From NCBI RefSeq assembly GCF_002803845.1, contig NZ_CP024985.1, positions 3,286,001-3,350,000 of the forward strand: a stretch of 64,000 nt of DNA, read 5' to 3'. The stretch's first letter is position 1; the number at the start of each line of letters is the position of its first letter. The translations under genes were made by a program, and so were the position numbers. Under the pieces are notes generated by a model. The model was not told the DNA's origin. It searched no databases and saw nothing but the letters and a program-made list of their open reading frames with translations. The DNA comes from Streptomyces lavendulae subsp. lavendulae (GTDB taxonomy: Bacteria > Actinomycetota > Actinomycetes > Streptomycetales > Streptomycetaceae). Of the stretch, positions 9,218-18,098 are shown piece by piece.

Positions 9218-10228
9218 TCAGCGCAGCTTGGGGTCGAGGGCGTCGCGCACCGCGTCGCCGAGCATGATGAAGGCGAGCACGGTCAGGCTCAGGGCGCCCG
9301 CCGGCCAGAGCAGCATGTGCGGGGCGTTGCGGATCTGGGGGGCGGCGTTGGAGATGTCGATGCCCCAGGAGACGGTGGGCGGCCGCAGCCCGACGCCGAG
9401 GAACGACAGGGTGGCTTCGAGGGCGATGTAGGTGCCCAGCGCGATGGTGGCGACGACGATGACGGGGGCGACGGCGTTGGGGGCCACGTGCCGCAGCAGC
9501 ATCCGGCCGTTGCCGGCGCCGAGGGCGCGGGCCGCCTGCACGTAGTCGTTCTGTTTGGCGGTGATGACCGAGCCGCGGGCGATGCGGGCGATCTGCGGCC
9601 AGCCCAGCAGCACGATGAAGCCGACGACGGGCCAGACGGTGGTGCTGGTGACCACGGAGAGGAACACCAGGCCGCCGAGGACGACGGGAATCCCGAAGAA
9701 GACGTCGGCGACTCGGGAGAGCACGGCGTCGCCCCAGCTGCCGAAGAAACCGGCGAGCCCGCCGAGCGCGGAGCCCAGCAGGGCGGCGCCGAGGGTGGCG
9801 CAGACGCCGACGGTGATGGAGGCGCGGGCTCCGTAGACGGTACGGGTGTACACGTCGCAGCCCTGGGTGTCGTACCCGAAGGGGTGTCCGGGCTCGGGGC
9901 CCTGCTGGGACTTGGACAGCTGGCAGTACAGGGGGTCGCCGCTCGCGATGAGCTGGGGCCAGATCGCGATGACCACCAGGAAGAGGATCATCAGGGAGGA
10001 GATGACGAAGACGGGGTTGCGGCGCAGCTGGTGCCAGGCGTCGGACCAGAGGGAGCGGGCCTTCTCCCGCGGGCCGGTGTCGGGTCCGGGGGGCCGCTCC
10101 AGGCTCTCGCCCCCCTCCACGGCGAGGTCCATGGGCCCGCCCTGACCGGTGGGCGAGACCGCCTCGCGCGGACGTGGGCCCACGGGGTCGTACATGGCGG
10201 GGCCTTCCGGGCGCTCGGGGTCAGGCAT
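9218..10228 (-). CDS. Peptide ABC transporter permease, OppC/DppC type (operon 1)
   Basis: 336-aa inner-membrane permease. A Pro/Gly-rich cytoplasmic N-terminus of about 60 residues precedes the first helix (PVFVISSLMILFLVVIAIWP). The family's EAA loop is visible (QAARALGAGNGRMLLRHVAPNA), followed by the remaining helices and a C-terminal RDALDPKLR tail. It overlaps oppB by 8 nt. Confidence 0.93.
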   Translation of the reverse strand: MPDPERPEGPAMYDPVGPRPREAVSPTGQGGPMDLAVEGGESLERPPGPDTGPREKARSLWSDAWHQLRRNPVFVISSLMILFLVVIAIWPQLIASGDPLYCQLSKSQQGPEPGHPFGYDTQGCDVYTRTVYGARASITVGVCATLGAALLGSALGGLAGFFGSWGDAVLSRVADVFFGIPVVLGGLVFLSVVTSTTVWPVVGFIVLLGWPQIARIARGSVITAKQNDYVQAARALGAGNGRMLLRHVAPNAVAPVIVVATIALGTYIALEATLSFLGVGLRPPTVSWGIDISNAAPQIRNAPHMLLWPAGALSLTVLAFIMLGDAVRDALDPKLR

Positions 10229-11144
10229 ACCGGATCCTCGGGTCCAGGACCGCGTAGAGCAGGTCCACGAGCAGGTTCGCCAGCAGGAAGACGATCACGA
10301 GGATGGTGACGAAGCCGACCACGGTGGGTGAGTTGTTGCGCAGGATGCCCTGGTAGAGCTGGTAGCCGACGCCGTGGATGTTGAAGATCCGCTCGGTGAC
10401 GATGGCGCCGCCCATCAGGGCGCCGATGTCGGTGCCGATGAAGGTGACGACGGGGATCAGGGAGTTGCGCAGCAGGTGGCGGGTGACGACGCGGTGGCGC
10501 GGCAGGCCCTTGGCGGTGGCGGTGCGGACGTAGTCGGCCTTGGCGTTCTCGGCGATGGAGGTCCGTGAGAGCCGGGTGACGTAGGCGAGCGAGACGAGGG
10601 CGAGGACGATGCCCGGCAGGATCAGCTCGTTGAAGGGGGCGTCAGGGGAGACGGTGGGCCGTACCCAGCCCCATTTGACGCCGAAGACGTACTGGAGCAG
10701 GTAGCCGGTGACGAAGGTGGGCACCGAGATGACGACGAGGGTGAGCACCAGGACCGAGGTGTCGATGGACTTGCCCCGGCGCAGCCCGGTGATCACGCCG
10801 AGGGTGATGCCGATGACGATCTCGAAGAAGATCGCGACGATGGTCAGGCGCAGGGTGACGGGGAAGGCCGAGGCCATCAGGTCGGTCACGCTCTGCCCGT
10901 TGAAGGCGGTGCCGAAGTCGCCCTGGAAGATCTGGCCCATGTAGTGCAGGTACTGCTTCCACAGGGGCTGGTCGAGGTAGAGGTCCTTGCGGATCCGCGC
11001 GGCGGTGGCGGGGTCGGGGGCCTTGTCGCCGAAGAGGGCCGCCACCGGGTCGCCGAGCGCGTACACCATGAAGAAGATCAGGAACGTGCTGCCGATGAAC
11101 ACCGGGATCATCTGGAGCAGTCGCCGGATCACGTAACGTCCCAT
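10221..11144 (-). CDS. Peptide ABC transporter permease, OppB/DppB type (operon 1)
   Basis: 307-aa permease with the typical N-terminus MGRYVIRRLLQMIPVFIGST, a periplasm-side loop with DPAT..RKDLYLDQP, and the EAA loop ending in KGLPRHRVVTRHLLRNSLIP. It starts 32 nt after the substrate-binding-protein stop, with CTGGAG 6 nt ahead of the ATG. Confidence 0.93.
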   Translation of the reverse strand: MGRYVIRRLLQMIPVFIGSTFLIFFMVYALGDPVAALFGDKAPDPATAARIRKDLYLDQPLWKQYLHYMGQIFQGDFGTAFNGQSVTDLMASAFPVTLRLTIVAIFFEIVIGITLGVITGLRRGKSIDTSVLVLTLVVISVPTFVTGYLLQYVFGVKWGWVRPTVSPDAPFNELILPGIVLALVSLAYVTRLSRTSIAENAKADYVRTATAKGLPRHRVVTRHLLRNSLIPVVTFIGTDIGALMGGAIVTERIFNIHGVGYQLYQGILRNNSPTVVGFVTILVIVFLLANLLVDLLYAVLDPRIRYA

Positions 11145-11175
11145 GGACTGCTCCAGGATCGATCCGAGGGGTGGG

Positions 11176-12813
11176 TCAGCTGACCGTGATCTGGTTGTAG
11201 ACCGGGACGCTGAACTGGTTCAGGGCGACGTCGGAGATCCGCTCGGAGTGCCCGGCGCTGCCGTTCTGATACCAGAGGGGGATGGACGGCATCTGCTCCG
11301 CGAGGATCTTCTCCGCGTCCTGGAACTTGGCGATCGCCTTGGGGGCGTCGCTCTCCTGGTTGGCCTCGTCGACGAGCTTGTCGAAGTCCGGGTTGCTGAA
11401 CTTGCCGTAGTTGGAGGAGGCCCCGGTGTAGTAGAGCGGCTGGAGGAAGTTCTGGATCAGCGGGTAGTCGGCCTGCCAGCCGGAGCGGAAGGGGCCGGTC
11501 AGCTTGTAGGCGCTCTGCTGGTTCCTGAAGTCGGCGAAGGTGCCGATCGGGTTGACCGTGCAGACCGGGCCCTCACCGATCGCGTTGTTGATGCTGTTGC
11601 AGACCGCGTCCATCCACTCGCGGTGCGAGCCGGTGTCGACGTTGGAGGTCAGCGTGACCTTCCCGCCGGGCAGGCCGCCGCCCTCCTGGATGAGCTTCTT
11701 GGCCGCGGCGGGGTCGTACTTGCAGGCGTCGCCGCAGAGGGTGGCGTTGAAGCCGCCCTTGGCCCCGAGGGCCGGGGAGGTCCAGTCCTTGCCGGGCGTA
11801 CGGGTCTCGCGGAAGATCTGCTGGGTGATCTCGTCGCGGTTGATCGCCATCGAGATGCCCCGGCGGACCTTCTCCATGCCCTCCTTGCCCCACTGGGGGT
11901 CGTAGAGCGGGAAGGTGAGGGTCTGGATGATGAGCGCGGGCTGGTTGATGTAGCGGTCGCCGAGGTCGTTCTTGACGTTCTTGAGCTGCTGGGCCGGGAT
12001 GTCGTCGACCAGGTCGAGGTTGCCGGAGATCAGGTCCGTGTAGGCGGTGTTGCTGTCGGTGTAGACCTTGAGGTCCACGCCGCCGTTCAGCGCCTTGTCC
12101 GCGCCCGTGTAGCCGTCCCACTTGCGCAGCTTCATGCCGGTGCCCTTGGTGTACGAGTCCACCGTGTACGGGCCGTTGCCCACCGGCTTGTCGAGCCAGC
12201 CGGCGTGGTCGGTGAAGAAGGCCTTGGGCAGCGGGGAGAAGGCCTGGTAGCCGAGGGTCTCGGGCCAGGTGGAGAACTTGTGCTTCAGGGCGACGGTGAA
12301 GGTCTTGGGGTCCTTGACGACCAGCCCGGACATGGTCTTCGCCTTGGGCTCCCCGGTCGCGGGGTGCACGTCCTCGTAGCCGACGATGTCGGAGAAGAAG
12401 GGCGAGTTGTTCTGCTTGTTGCGCACGTCCGCGCCGTAGTTCCAGGCGTCGACGAAGGACTGGGCGGTGACGGGCTCGTCGTTGCTGAACTTCCAGCCGT
12501 CCTTCAGCGTGATCGTGAAGTTCTGACTGTCCGTGGTGTCGATCTTCTCGGCGAGCATGTTCACGGCCTCGCCGGTCTTCGGGTCGTAGCGCTTGAGACC
12601 GCGGAAGAGCATGTCGAGGACCTTGCCGCCCTGCACCTCGTTGGTGTTGGCGGGTTCCAGGGGGTTCTGCGGGTCGCCCCAGGAGGAACTGACGATCCCT
12701 CCGGCACCGCCACCGCCACCCCCGCCGCTGTCGCTGCCGCCGCCGCAGGCCGTCGCCGTGAGGGCGACGGCCACCGCACATGCGGCCCACTTGGCGTGGG
12801 TGGCTCCGCGCAT
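11176..12813 (-). CDS. Peptide-binding lipoprotein, SBP family 5 (operon 1)
   Basis: Extracellular solute-binding lipoprotein of 545 aa that would deliver peptides to the adjacent permeases. The N-terminus MRGATHAKWAACAVAVALTATACGGG is a lipoprotein signal with Cys at about 23. A Gly/Ser linker follows, then the SBP_bac_5 fold (IVSSSWGDPQNPLEP..., DGWKFSNDEPVTAQSFVDAWNY). The ATG at 12813 has AGGAGG 6 nt upstream. It is first gene of the operon SBP-B-C-D-F. The signal resembles that of the paralogue at 18099-19721. By gene neighbourhood these operons may include the BldK-type importer involved in Streptomyces development; that is inference. Confidence 0.92.
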   Translation of the reverse strand: MRGATHAKWAACAVAVALTATACGGGSDSGGGGGGGAGGIVSSSWGDPQNPLEPANTNEVQGGKVLDMLFRGLKRYDPKTGEAVNMLAEKIDTTDSQNFTITLKDGWKFSNDEPVTAQSFVDAWNYGADVRNKQNNSPFFSDIVGYEDVHPATGEPKAKTMSGLVVKDPKTFTVALKHKFSTWPETLGYQAFSPLPKAFFTDHAGWLDKPVGNGPYTVDSYTKGTGMKLRKWDGYTGADKALNGGVDLKVYTDSNTAYTDLISGNLDLVDDIPAQQLKNVKNDLGDRYINQPALIIQTLTFPLYDPQWGKEGMEKVRRGISMAINRDEITQQIFRETRTPGKDWTSPALGAKGGFNATLCGDACKYDPAAAKKLIQEGGGLPGGKVTLTSNVDTGSHREWMDAVCNSINNAIGEGPVCTVNPIGTFADFRNQQSAYKLTGPFRSGWQADYPLIQNFLQPLYYTGASSNYGKFSNPDFDKLVDEANQESDAPKAIAKFQDAEKILAEQMPSIPLWYQNGSAGHSERISDVALNQFSVPVYNQITVS

Positions 12814-12920
12814 GGAGTGCCTCCTAGGGGTACCAAGACTCGCTTCGGGGCCAATGTCACCCCATGTGGGTCCCTGCACACCCGTGGTTGGACCGATTGC
12901 ACCCCCGCGTCCCCCGGCTG

Positions 12921-13859
12921 TCACCCCTGCGAGTGCAAAGCCAGCTCCCAGGTGTCCACCGCGTAGTGCGGTCGCATGCCGTGCGCCGCGTACAGCCCGA
13001 GGGCGCCGGTTTCGTTGGCGGTGTCCACGCCGAGGCCCACGGTGCGCCGGCCCCGGGTGGCGTACGCGGCGAATCCGTGGCGGAGCAGGAAGCCGCCGAC
13101 GCCCCGGCCCCGCAGCCCCTCGCGCACGCCGATGTGGCTGACCCAGCCCATGCGGGTGCGGTCGTCCCGGGTGAGCAGCACGGCCGCGTCGCCCGCCCCG
13201 GGCAGGCTCGCGATCCACACCAGGGACCAGTCGAGGGCGCGGGCGTCGAGGTGGTCCAGCCAGGGCTCGTACGCGCGCGGGACGTGTCCGAAGTGGCCGG
13301 CGAAGGTCTCCTCCACCAGGGCGTGCGCCCGGCGGCGGTCGGCCCGGTCGGCCCCGCAGTCGCGCAGGGTCAGCCCCGGGGGCGCGGTGGGCGGGACGGC
13401 GTCGGCGGCGGTGAGCCGACGGGTCATCACCTGGTGGCGGCGCACGACGCGGTAGCCGCGGCCGACGAGGAGGGCCGGGTCCAGGGTGGATGCGGCGCCC
13501 AGTTGCAGGCGCAGGCGGGGGCGGGCGGCCCCGGCGGCCATCTCGCGGGCGCGGGCCTCCATCAGCTCCAGCAGCATGCGGGCGGCCCGGGGCTCGCCCG
13601 GCAGCACGTAGTGGTCGCCGTCGATCCGGCCCGGGCCGGAGTCGTTCCAGACGAGGGCGTAGGCGACGGGCCGGCCGCCCCGCAGGGCCAGCCAGGAGTC
13701 GGTGGCCAGGTCGACCCCGGGGTGGTTGAGGTCGGCCAGGGCCGTGCCCAGGTCGGTCTCGGGTCTGCCGATCTCGATGACGTCGACGGCGTTGAGCAGG
13801 GCGCAGAGGTCGGAGGCGTCCCCGGGGCCGGCGGGCCGGACGGTCAGCGTGTCGCGCAT
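12921..13859 (-). CDS. Tandem GNAT-fold N-acetyltransferase
   Basis: 312-aa protein with two GNAT-like halves. The C-terminal half has a good acetyl-CoA site (HIGVREGLRGRGVGGFLLRHGFAAYA) and a typical LYAAHGMRP ending. The N-terminal half (RPAGPGDASDLCALLNAV) is degenerate. The ATG at 13859 fits the start of the fold; an in-frame upstream ATG at 13895 has no support. The tandem architecture recalls MshD and Eis-like enzymes, but no substrate can be assigned. It sits between the two Opp operons, reading the same way. Confidence 0.82.
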   Translation of the reverse strand: MRDTLTVRPAGPGDASDLCALLNAVDVIEIGRPETDLGTALADLNHPGVDLATDSWLALRGGRPVAYALVWNDSGPGRIDGDHYVLPGEPRAARMLLELMEARAREMAAGAARPRLRLQLGAASTLDPALLVGRGYRVVRRHQVMTRRLTAADAVPPTAPPGLTLRDCGADRADRRRAHALVEETFAGHFGHVPRAYEPWLDHLDARALDWSLVWIASLPGAGDAAVLLTRDDRTRMGWVSHIGVREGLRGRGVGGFLLRHGFAAYATRGRRTVGLGVDTANETGALGLYAAHGMRPHYAVDTWELALHSQG

Positions 13860-13930
13860 CCGCCCACTGTCGGCGCACCCCGTGCCCGGCCGCAACCGGC
13901 TTCCCGCGCTACGGACGGGAACGCGCCGGA

Positions 13931-13964
13931 GCGCCCGGGGCCGGAAGGTTCCGGCCCCGGGCGC
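13931..13964 (-). terminator. Strong hairpin terminator of Opp operon 2
   Basis: Perfect 14-bp stem GCGCCCGGGGCCGG / CCGGCCCCGGGCGC with a 6-nt loop, 25 nt beyond the oppF stop and before the GNAT gene. Confidence 0.85.
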
Positions 13965-13988
13965 CCCGGGACGAGCGTGCGGAGGGGG

Positions 13989-15041
13989 TCAGACGGCCAG
14001 GACGGCCTTCTCCTCCGCGAAGTGGCACGCCGACTCGTGGGCGGCCGGGGTGTTCACGCTCTTGAAGCGCGTCGGGATCGCCAGCAGCGGCTCCTCCGTG
14101 GCGCACTTCTCCTCGGCCTTCCAGCAGCGGGTGCGGAAGCGGCAGCCCGAGGGCGGGTTGGCCGGGGAGGGCACGTCACCGGTGAGGATGATGCGCTCGC
14201 GGGCCTCGCGGACCTCGGGGTCCGGCACCGGCACCGCGGACAGCAGGGCCTGCGTGTACGGGTGGGTGGGGTGCTCGTAGATCTCGGCGTCGGAGCCGAT
14301 CTCGGCCATCTTGCCCAGGTACATGACGCCCACGCGGTCCGAGATGTGCCGGACGATCGAGAGGTCGTGCGCGATGAAGACGTAGGAGAGGTCGAACTCG
14401 TCCTGCAGCTTCCCCATCAGGTTGATGACCTGCGCCTGCACCGACACGTCGAGCGCGGAGACCGGCTCGTCGCAGATGATGATCTCCGGGTTGAGCGCGA
14501 GGCCGCGGGCGATGCCGATGCGCTGGCGCTGGCCGCCGGAGAACTGGTGCGGGTAGCGGTTGATGTACTCGGGGTTGAGGCCCACGACGTCCAGGAGCTC
14601 CTGGACCTTGCGGCGCCGGTCGCCCTTGGGAGCCACCTCGGGGTGGATCTCGAAGGGCTCCCCGATGATGTCGCCGACCGTCATGCGCGGGTTCAGCGAG
14701 GTGTACGGGTCCTGGAAGACCATCTGGATGTTGCGGCGCACGGTCTTCAGGGCGCGGCCGGACAGCTTGGTGATGTCCTGGCCCTTGTAGAAGACCTCGC
14801 CGGCGGTGGCCCGCTCCAGGTTCATCAGCAGCTTGGCGACGGTGGACTTGCCACAGCCGGACTCGCCGACGATGCCGAGGGTCTCGCCCCGGTACAGGTC
14901 GAAGGAGATCCCGTCGACGGCCTTGACCGCGCCGACCTGCTTCTTGAACAGGATGCCCTGGGTCAGCGGGAAGTGCTTGACCAGGTTGCGGACCTGGAGG
15001 ATCGGCTCGCGCTCGGGGGCGTTCCCGGTGGGCTCAGCCAT
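13989..15041 (-). CDS. Oligopeptide ABC transporter ATPase, OppF/DppF type (operon 2)
   Basis: 350-aa ATPase, paralogue of the gene at 7186-8235. Walker A GESGCGKST, signature FSGGQRQR, Walker B (IIICDEPVSALD) and the Cys-rich tail CRFRTRCWKAEEKC are intact. The N-terminus is about ten residues longer than in operon 1 (MAEPTGNAPEREP). It overlaps oppD by 8 nt and is last gene of its operon. Confidence 0.94.
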   Translation of the reverse strand: MAEPTGNAPEREPILQVRNLVKHFPLTQGILFKKQVGAVKAVDGISFDLYRGETLGIVGESGCGKSTVAKLLMNLERATAGEVFYKGQDITKLSGRALKTVRRNIQMVFQDPYTSLNPRMTVGDIIGEPFEIHPEVAPKGDRRRKVQELLDVVGLNPEYINRYPHQFSGGQRQRIGIARGLALNPEIIICDEPVSALDVSVQAQVINLMGKLQDEFDLSYVFIAHDLSIVRHISDRVGVMYLGKMAEIGSDAEIYEHPTHPYTQALLSAVPVPDPEVREARERIILTGDVPSPANPPSGCRFRTRCWKAEEKCATEEPLLAIPTRFKSVNTPAAHESACHFAEEKAVLAV

Positions 15042-16089
15042 GGATCTGCTCCTTCCAGAAGTGGCACGCGCTGCCGCGGCCGGGCAGCTCGCTGCCGTCG
15101 CGCTCGGTCACCTGGTGCAGGACGGGCACGTCGGTGCGGCAGATGTCCTGCGCCTTGGGGCAGCGCGGGTTGAAGGCGCAGCCCGAGGGGATGTTGAGCA
15201 GGTTGGGCGGCAGGCCCTTGATCGCGTAGAGCTCCTGGCCCTTCTGGTCCAGGCGCGGGATCGAGTCCAGCAGGCCGCGGGTGTACGGGTGCGCCGGGCG
15301 CTTGTAGATCTCGTGGACCGGGGCGTTCTCGACGATCCGGCCGCCGTACATGACGGCGATCTTGTCCGCGACGTCGGCGACGACGCCGAGGTCGTGGGTG
15401 ATCAGGATCAGGCCCATGTTCATCTCGCGCTGGAGCTCCGCGAGCAGGTCCATGACCTGGGCCTGGACCGTCACGTCGAGGGCCGTGGTCGGCTCGTCGG
15501 CGATGATCAGGTCGGGCTCCAGGGCCATCGCCATGGCGATCATGATGCGCTGGCGCATACCGCCGGAGAACTGGTGCGGGTAGTCACCCACGCGCGCCTT
15601 GGCGGCGGGGATCTTCACCCGGTCCATGAGCTCGACGGCCTTGGCCGTGGCGTCCTTCTTCGACATGCCGCGGTGCACGCGGAACATCTCGCCGAGCTGG
15701 GCGCCGACCGTGTGCACGGGGTTCAGCGAGGACAGCGCGTCCTGGAAGATCATGGCGATCTTCTGGCCGCGGATCTTGCGGAAGTCCTCGGCCGGGAGCT
15801 TGAGCAGGTCCTGGCCCTGGAACAGGATCTCGCCGTGCGGGATCTTGCCCGGGGGCATGTCGAGGATGCCCATGATGGCCTGCGCCGTCACGGACTTGCC
15901 CGAGCCGGACTCGCCGAGGACGGCGAGGGTCTCGCCGGCGTTCACGGAGTACGAGACACCGTTGACGGCCTTGGCGACACCGTCGCGGGTGTGGAACTCG
16001 ACGTGCAGGTCGCGCACTTCGAGCAGGGGGGTCCCCTCCGGCGCCGAACGGGGCGCGGGGACGTTCGAGGTCTTGCTGATAGTGGTCAA
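15034..16089 (-). CDS. Oligopeptide ABC transporter ATPase, OppD/DppD type (operon 2)
   Basis: 351 aa, with Walker A GESGSGKS, signature FSGGMRQR, Walker B LIIADEPTTALD and the Opp Cys tail CAFNPRCPKAQDIC. The frame opens with TTG at 16089, about 10 nt after GAGGAAG. Relative to operon 1 it carries a 20-residue N-terminal extension (MTTISKTSNVPAPRSAPEG). A later start is possible, because the conserved core begins only at LLEVRDLHVEF. Confidence 0.92.
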   Translation of the reverse strand: MTTISKTSNVPAPRSAPEGTPLLEVRDLHVEFHTRDGVAKAVNGVSYSVNAGETLAVLGESGSGKSVTAQAIMGILDMPPGKIPHGEILFQGQDLLKLPAEDFRKIRGQKIAMIFQDALSSLNPVHTVGAQLGEMFRVHRGMSKKDATAKAVELMDRVKIPAAKARVGDYPHQFSGGMRQRIMIAMAMALEPDLIIADEPTTALDVTVQAQVMDLLAELQREMNMGLILITHDLGVVADVADKIAVMYGGRIVENAPVHEIYKRPAHPYTRGLLDSIPRLDQKGQELYAIKGLPPNLLNIPSGCAFNPRCPKAQDICRTDVPVLHQVTERDGSELPGRGSACHFWKEQIHG

Positions 16090-16102
16090 CGTACGCCCTT
16101 CC

Positions 16103-17068
16103 TCAGCGCAGCTTCGGGTCGAGGGCGTCGCGCACCGCGTCGCCGACCATGATGAACGCGAGCACGGTGATGCTCAGCGCGGCGGCCGGGAAGAGGAGCA
16201 CGTGCGGTGCCTGGAGCCAGCGGACGGAGGCGTCGCTGACCATCAGGCCCCAGGAGATGCCGGGCGGCTGGACGCCGATGCCGAGGTAGGACAGCGCCGC
16301 CTCCGCACCGATGTACACGCCGAGGCTGATCGCACCGACCACGATGACGGGGGCGATGGCGTTCGGCAGGATGTGGCGCATCGTGATGCGCCACGTGCCG
16401 GCGCCGAGGGCGCGGGCCGCGACCACGTAGTCGTTGTTCTTGTTCTGCAGCACCGAGGACCGCATGATGCGGAAGATCTGCGGCCAGCCCAGGGTGGCGA
16501 GCACGATGGACACGGTCCAGGCGTTGCCCTTGCCGAGGCCGGACATGATCAGCATTCCGCCGAGGAGCAGCGGGATGGCGAAGAAGATCTCGGTGAAGCG
16601 GGACAGCAGGCTGTCGACGAGGCCGCCGACCCAGCCGGCCAGCAGGCCCAGCGCACCGCCGACGACGATCACCAGGGCGGTGGTGACGATGCCGACGATG
16701 ATCGAGTTGCGGGCCGCCCACACGGTGCGCGTGTAGACGTCGCAGCCCTGGACGTCGAAGCCGAACCAGTGGTCGGCGCTCGGCTTCTTCAGGGAGTCCT
16801 GGAGCTGGCAGGCGCCCGCGGTGAACGGGCTGTCCGGCGTGAACCACTGCGGGACCGCGGAGAGCACGACCAGCAGCAGGACCAGCGCGGAGCCGATCAG
16901 GAAGATGGGGTTGCGGCGGAGGTCGGAGACGGCGTCGGACCAGAGGCTGGCCTCGCGCTCCTTCTTCGCCTTCTTGCCGGGGGTGTTGCCGACCGTGCCG
17001 CTCGTGGAGGGCGCGCCGGCGGTCTTGGTGTCGGTCAACTCGTCCCCCACCGTAGTTGTCTCACGCAT
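16103..17068 (-). CDS. Peptide ABC transporter permease, OppC/DppC type (operon 2)
   Basis: 321-aa permease. A charged N-terminus with a Lys-rich patch (GKKAKKEREASLWSD) precedes the first helix (PIFLIGSALVLLLVVLSAVP). The EAA loop ARALGAGTWRITMRHILPNA and the C-terminal RDALDPKLR are typical. It overlaps oppB by 8 nt. Confidence 0.93.
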   Translation of the reverse strand: MRETTTVGDELTDTKTAGAPSTSGTVGNTPGKKAKKEREASLWSDAVSDLRRNPIFLIGSALVLLLVVLSAVPQWFTPDSPFTAGACQLQDSLKKPSADHWFGFDVQGCDVYTRTVWAARNSIIVGIVTTALVIVVGGALGLLAGWVGGLVDSLLSRFTEIFFAIPLLLGGMLIMSGLGKGNAWTVSIVLATLGWPQIFRIMRSSVLQNKNNDYVVAARALGAGTWRITMRHILPNAIAPVIVVGAISLGVYIGAEAALSYLGIGVQPPGISWGLMVSDASVRWLQAPHVLLFPAAALSITVLAFIMVGDAVRDALDPKLR

Positions 17069-18005
17069 AGCGGATCCTCGGGTCGAGCACGGCGTACAGC
17101 AGGTCCACGATCAGGTTGGCAACGAGGTACACGATGATCAGGAGCGAGACGACGCCCACGATCACGGTGCCTTCCTTGCGGTAGACCGACTCGGCCAGCA
17201 GGCCGCCGATCCCGTGGATGTTGAAGATCTTCTCCGTGATGACCGCGCCACCCATGAGCGAGCCGAGGTCGGCGCCGAGGAAGGTGACGATCGGGATGAG
17301 CGCGTTGCGCAGCGCGTGACGGCCCACGACACGGCGGCGGGGCAGGCCCTTCGCCGTGGCGGTGCGGACGTAGTCGGCGCGCATCGTCTCCATCAGGCTG
17401 GTACGGGTCAGTCGGGCCACGTACGCGAGCGAGGTCGAGGCGAGCACCAGGGCCGGGAGCAGGTAGGCGCGGATGCCGTCGTTCTCGTTGAAGGAGACGG
17501 GGAAGAAGTCGATGCCCCAGCTGTTCTTCAGCTGGACGCCGAGCGTCAGCTGAAGGATGAAGCCGCTCACGAAGACCGGGATCGAAATGACCAGGAGCGT
17601 GGACAGGAGCACGAGCTGGTCGAGGAACTTGCCGCGGCGCAGGGCGGCCATGATGCCGGCCAGGACGCCGACGACGGCCTCGATCAGGAAGGCCACGATC
17701 GCCAGGTTCATCGTGTAGGGGAAGGCTTCGGTGATCTTGTCCCAGACGGATCGTCCGGTCAGGGTCTCGCCGAAGTTGCCCTGGAACAGGTTGGAAATGT
17801 AGTTCCAGTACTGCGACAGGAACGAGTCGTTGAGGTGGTACTTCTCGCGAAGCATCGCCGCGACGAGCGGGTCTGCCTTCTTCTCTCCGGCCAGTGCCTG
17901 AATAGGGTCACCGGGGAGCTTGAAGGACAGCCAGTAGATCAGGAACGTGGCACCGATCAGAACAGGGATCGCCTGTATGAGTCGGCGGATGAGGTAGCGG
18001 CCCAT
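17061..18005 (-). CDS. Peptide ABC transporter permease, OppB/DppB type (operon 2)
   Basis: 314-aa permease starting MGRYLIRRLIQAIPVLIGAT, with the family EAA loop AKGLPRRRVVGRHALRNALIP and ending in the same DPRIRYA as its paralogue. GGAGG lies 4 nt ahead of the ATG. It is separated from the SBP gene by about 93 nt that contain a stem-loop. Confidence 0.93.
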   Translation of the reverse strand: MGRYLIRRLIQAIPVLIGATFLIYWLSFKLPGDPIQALAGEKKADPLVAAMLREKYHLNDSFLSQYWNYISNLFQGNFGETLTGRSVWDKITEAFPYTMNLAIVAFLIEAVVGVLAGIMAALRRGKFLDQLVLLSTLLVISIPVFVSGFILQLTLGVQLKNSWGIDFFPVSFNENDGIRAYLLPALVLASTSLAYVARLTRTSLMETMRADYVRTATAKGLPRRRVVGRHALRNALIPIVTFLGADLGSLMGGAVITEKIFNIHGIGGLLAESVYRKEGTVIVGVVSLLIIVYLVANLIVDLLYAVLDPRIRYA

Positions 18006-18033
18006 CAGACCTCCAGCAAAGAACAGGGGGAAA

Positions 18034-18067
18034 GGGCAGGCAGACGGAAACCTGATTCCGCCTGCCC
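18034..18067 (-). promoter_or_regulatory. Intercistronic stem-loop between SBP and oppB (operon 2)
   Basis: GGGCAGG / CCTGCCC with inner CGGAA / TTCCG pairing. It lies between the SBP stop (18099) and the oppB start (18005). Such hairpins in binding-protein operons usually protect the SBP message or attenuate the downstream genes, giving excess binding protein. The role here is inferred. Confidence 0.55.
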
Positions 18068-18098
18068 GCCCCCGGGTTCCCCTACGTGAAGAGGGGTG

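Noticed and set aside
12814..13878. N-terminal extension of SBP 1 to 900 aa
   Set aside because: Runs through the GNAT gene on the same strand; the lipoprotein signal at 12813 marks the real start.
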